From Pseudomonadota bacterium (GTDB lineage Bacteria > Pseudomonadota > Gammaproteobacteria > Acidiferrobacterales > Acidiferrobacteraceae): DNA of 64,000 nt. The stretch spans positions 124,001-188,000 of the forward strand of contig JAJYGP010000025.1 of NCBI GenBank assembly GCA_021785035.1, in the 5' to 3' direction. The position numbers and the translations under genes were made by a program. Of the stretch, positions 62,038 to 64,000 are shown one piece after another; the stretch's first letter is position 1, and the number at the start of each line of letters is the position of its first letter. The notes beneath the pieces are model-generated. The model was not told where the DNA came from. It searched no databases and saw only the letters and a program-made list of their open reading frames with translations.

Positions 62038-63543
62038 TTAGCGCAAAAAGAGCCGGTAGGCGGCGTTGTCGGTCTCTTCCTGGTAGTCGAACCCAAGCGC
62101 CTCGAGAAATGCCGGAAGTCGTACCCGTTCGGCCAGCGGCACCTGCATACCGACCAATACCCGGCCGTAATCGGCCCCGTGGTTGCGATAATGAAAGAGA
62201 CTGATGTTCCAGGTTTCTCCCATAGCGTTGAGGAAGTTCATCAGCGCGCCCGGCCGGTCCGGAAATTCGAAACGGTAGATGATCTCGTCGTCGACCGGGC
62301 AGCGACCACCGACCAGATGGCGAATATGGAGCTTGGCCATCTCGTTGTCGGTCAGGTCGAGCACCTCGATCCCTTGGGCCGCGAGCGACGCGAGAAGGTC
62401 GTGCGCACCTTCGCCCCTTGGCACTTGAATGCCTACAAATACGTGCGCTATGTGCTTATCGGCGAACCGATAGTTGAATTCGGTTATGTTCCGTTGTCCT
62501 ATGAGGCCGCAAAACTTGCGGAAGCTTCCGGGCGTCTCCGGGATCGTGGCGGCAAATAGGAATTCGCGGCGCTCGCCAATTTCAGCGCGTTCCGCGACGT
62601 GTCTTAGCCGGTCGAAATTCATATTGGCGCCCGAGGCGATAGCCACCAGCGTCCCGGACGTCTCGCTACGTGCAGCGTAGGCTTTGAGACCGGCGACGGC
62701 CAGAGCGCCCGAGGGTTCAACGATCGACCGCGTGTCTTCAAATATGTCTTTTATCGCCGCGCAAATGGCATCGTTGCTCACCACCAGGGCCTCGTCGACC
62801 AGTCGGCGGGCGATGCGAAACGGCTCCTGTCCGACTTGGCGCACGGCGACTCCGTCGGCAAATGTCCCGACCTTATCGAGCATGACCCGGGTGCCCAGCT
62901 TGAGCGACCGAGCGAAGGCATCGGCATCCATCGGTTCGACGGCGATGATCCGGGTTTGCGGTCGTAGCGCTTTGATGTAGGCGGCTATACCGGCGATGAG
63001 CCCGCCACCGCCTACCGGAACGAAGATTGCCTCGATGTCCGAGGGGTGTTGTTTGAGGATCTCCATCCCGATCGTGCCCTGGCCTGCGATGACGTCAGGG
63101 TCGTCGTAGGGATGGATAAAGGGCAGCTTGTGTTCCGCGCTTAAGTGGCGGGCATGGGCATAGGCGGCATCGTAGTTTTCGCCGTATAGCACGACTTCGG
63201 CCCCGAATCCCCGCACCGCATCGACTTTGATCTGGGGGGCCATGGTGGGCATCACGATGACGGCACGGATCGCAAGCCGGCGCGCGGCGAGCGCCACGCC
63301 CTGGGCGTGATTTCCGGCGGATGCGGTGATGACCCCAAGTGATCGCTCTTCGGGGCTAAGATGGGCGATTTTGTTGTATGCGCCGCGGAGCTTAAACGAG
63401 AACACGGGCTGCATGTCCTCGCGCTTTAAGAGCACCGGGCGGCCTAGGCGGCGCGACAGGCCGGCCGCCACCGTAAGCGGGCTTTCGACGGCTACGTCAT
63501 AGACGCGGGAACCCAGGATACGTTTGAGATAGTTGCGTGTCAT
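62038..63543 (-). CDS. ilvA: Threonine ammonia-lyase IlvA (biosynthetic)
   Basis: 501 aa. PLP enzyme making 2-oxobutanoate for isoleucine. N-terminal catalytic domain has the PLP lysine in FSFKLRGAYNKI, TASAGNHAQGVALAA and GGGGLIAGIAAYIKA; two ACT-like regulatory modules at the C-terminus (ETPGSFRKFCGLIG, DRPGALMNFLNAMG) give isoleucine feedback control, as in E. coli IlvA. ATG at 63543 (MTRNYLKRILGSRVYDVAV) begins the homology; the frame extends to 63744 without conserved content. Confidence 0.94.
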   Translation of the reverse strand: MTRNYLKRILGSRVYDVAVESPLTVAAGLSRRLGRPVLLKREDMQPVFSFKLRGAYNKIAHLSPEERSLGVITASAGNHAQGVALAARRLAIRAVIVMPTMAPQIKVDAVRGFGAEVVLYGENYDAAYAHARHLSAEHKLPFIHPYDDPDVIAGQGTIGMEILKQHPSDIEAIFVPVGGGGLIAGIAAYIKALRPQTRIIAVEPMDADAFARSLKLGTRVMLDKVGTFADGVAVRQVGQEPFRIARRLVDEALVVSNDAICAAIKDIFEDTRSIVEPSGALAVAGLKAYAARSETSGTLVAIASGANMNFDRLRHVAERAEIGERREFLFAATIPETPGSFRKFCGLIGQRNITEFNYRFADKHIAHVFVGIQVPRGEGAHDLLASLAAQGIEVLDLTDNEMAKLHIRHLVGGRCPVDDEIIYRFEFPDRPGALMNFLNAMGETWNISLFHYRNHGADYGRVLVGMQVPLAERVRLPAFLEALGFDYQEETDNAAYRLFLR

Positions 63544-63661
63544 GCAATCGGCCTGAATGTTTGAGTCTACCAGACCGTTTAGAGCGCGACCACAGATAGC
63601 CTTGTCCAATATGAAATGAGACGCCATTTCGCAAATTCCATCAGGGACAGAGGCGTAAGCC

Positions 63662-63940
63662 TCACCAAAAGTCCAGATGTCTGGCGGCATAACGTACCTT
63701 CCTGACCTCGTAAAATAAGGGCTTGGCAAGCTGGGGGCGCCCATGTATGAGCCTGAATGACAGTCTGTGTTTCTCAGAGAAGAGGACTGTGAAGCTGGAT
63801 CTGACCTTGTGCATGATGAGGAGATATAGATTTTTATGAATCTTGATAAGCCGGCCTTCCTTGATCAGCGGGTAGACTTCTTGTCCGGCACACAGACGGT
63901 GCCTTAAAGGCTCTCGTTTGCGCGGTCTTTTCTTCGTCAA
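63662..63940 (-). CDS. Doubtful basic ORF between ilvA and rpiA
   Basis: 92 aa, strongly basic (KKRPRKREPLRHR), with YPLIKEGRLIKIHKNLYLLI in the middle. No family is recognised. It occupies most of the 420-bp divergent gap between ilvA and rpiA, where promoters must also lie, and partly overlaps the frame upstream of ilvA. It could be real or chance; I cannot tell from sequence alone. Confidence 0.2.
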   Translation of the reverse strand: MTKKRPRKREPLRHRLCAGQEVYPLIKEGRLIKIHKNLYLLIMHKVRSSFTVLFSEKHRLSFRLIHGRPQLAKPLFYEVRKVRYAARHLDFW

Positions 63941-63963
63941 AGACCCCAGGTATCCTGCGAGCC

Positions 63964-64000
63964 ATGACCCAAGACGACATGAAGAAAGCGGTAGCCCTTG
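63964..64000 (+). CDS. rpiA: Ribose-5-phosphate isomerase A, first codons
   Basis: The ATG at 63964 begins MTQDDMKKAVAL, nearly the same as the start of E. coli RpiA (MTQDELKKAVG). rpiA next to ilvA (and near fau) is a common gammaproteobacterial order. The gene runs off the window edge. Confidence 0.7.
   Translation, partial: MTQDDMKKAVAL

Overview
The window reads as chromosome from an autotrophic, probably acidophilic sulfur/iron-oxidising gammaproteobacterium (Acidiferrobacter- or Acidithiobacillus-like). The genus is an inference. It rests on the gammaproteobacterial gene orders (pepP-ubiH-ubiI, zapA-6S RNA-fau, ybeD-lipB-lipA, mreBCD-mrdA-rodA-rlpA), CbbQ/CbbO Rubisco-activase genes, and a broken fragment of an sHdr-type HdrB subunit. 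Coding is dense, with many 4-bp ATGA overlaps. I see no transposase, prophage, CRISPR array or tRNA.

1-14.4 kb is a low-oxygen gene island. It holds anaerobic ribonucleotide reductase (nrdD, a separately encoded glycyl-radical tail, nrdG) and a tightly overlapping operon: TatD-linked radical SAM protein, YhcC-like radical SAM protein, UbiU, UbiV and a lipoate-ligase/DUF116 fusion. UbiT and UbiD diverge from each other, followed by HemN, a nitronate-monooxygenase-like flavoprotein and a DUF2249-hemerythrin protein. Three perfect FNR/Anr boxes (TTGAT-N4-ATCAA) and one near-perfect one lie in front of these units; two have a -10 element at the exact class II spacing. The genes would supply dNTPs, ubiquinone and haem without O2. 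The O2-dependent hydroxylases UbiH and UbiI are encoded near 54-56 kb, so the organism appears to switch between two quinone routes.

14.4-31 kb is housekeeping: TrhA, a three-gene small membrane-protein operon, ElyC/YdcF, lipoate synthesis (lipA, lipB, ybeD), a D-amino-acid transaminase, the rod-shape/elongasome genes (rlpA, rodA, mrdA, mreD, mreC, mreB) and, divergently, gatCAB and a patatin-like lipase.

31-44 kb is an eroded stretch. It carries a GNAT remnant, ilvB behind what looks like a complete transcription attenuator with a Val/Leu leader peptide (no intact ilvN follows), cbbO and cbbQ separated by an opposing glutaredoxin gene, a 37-bp near-perfect palindrome, an hdrB fragment with an internal stop, a SNF2 helicase, two divergent Xre regulators, a heavily decayed glycogen-debranching-enzyme gene, and a small His-rich exported protein.

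44-64 kb returns to intact genes: APC permease, Ogt, an NRAMP-like transporter, ntrBC, an Mla/MCE lipid-transport operon, ubiI-ubiH-pepP-ygfB, zapB-like/zapA, 6S RNA, fau, ymdB, an EVE-domain protein, a GST, an orphan gene, ilvA, and the first codons of rpiA at the right edge.
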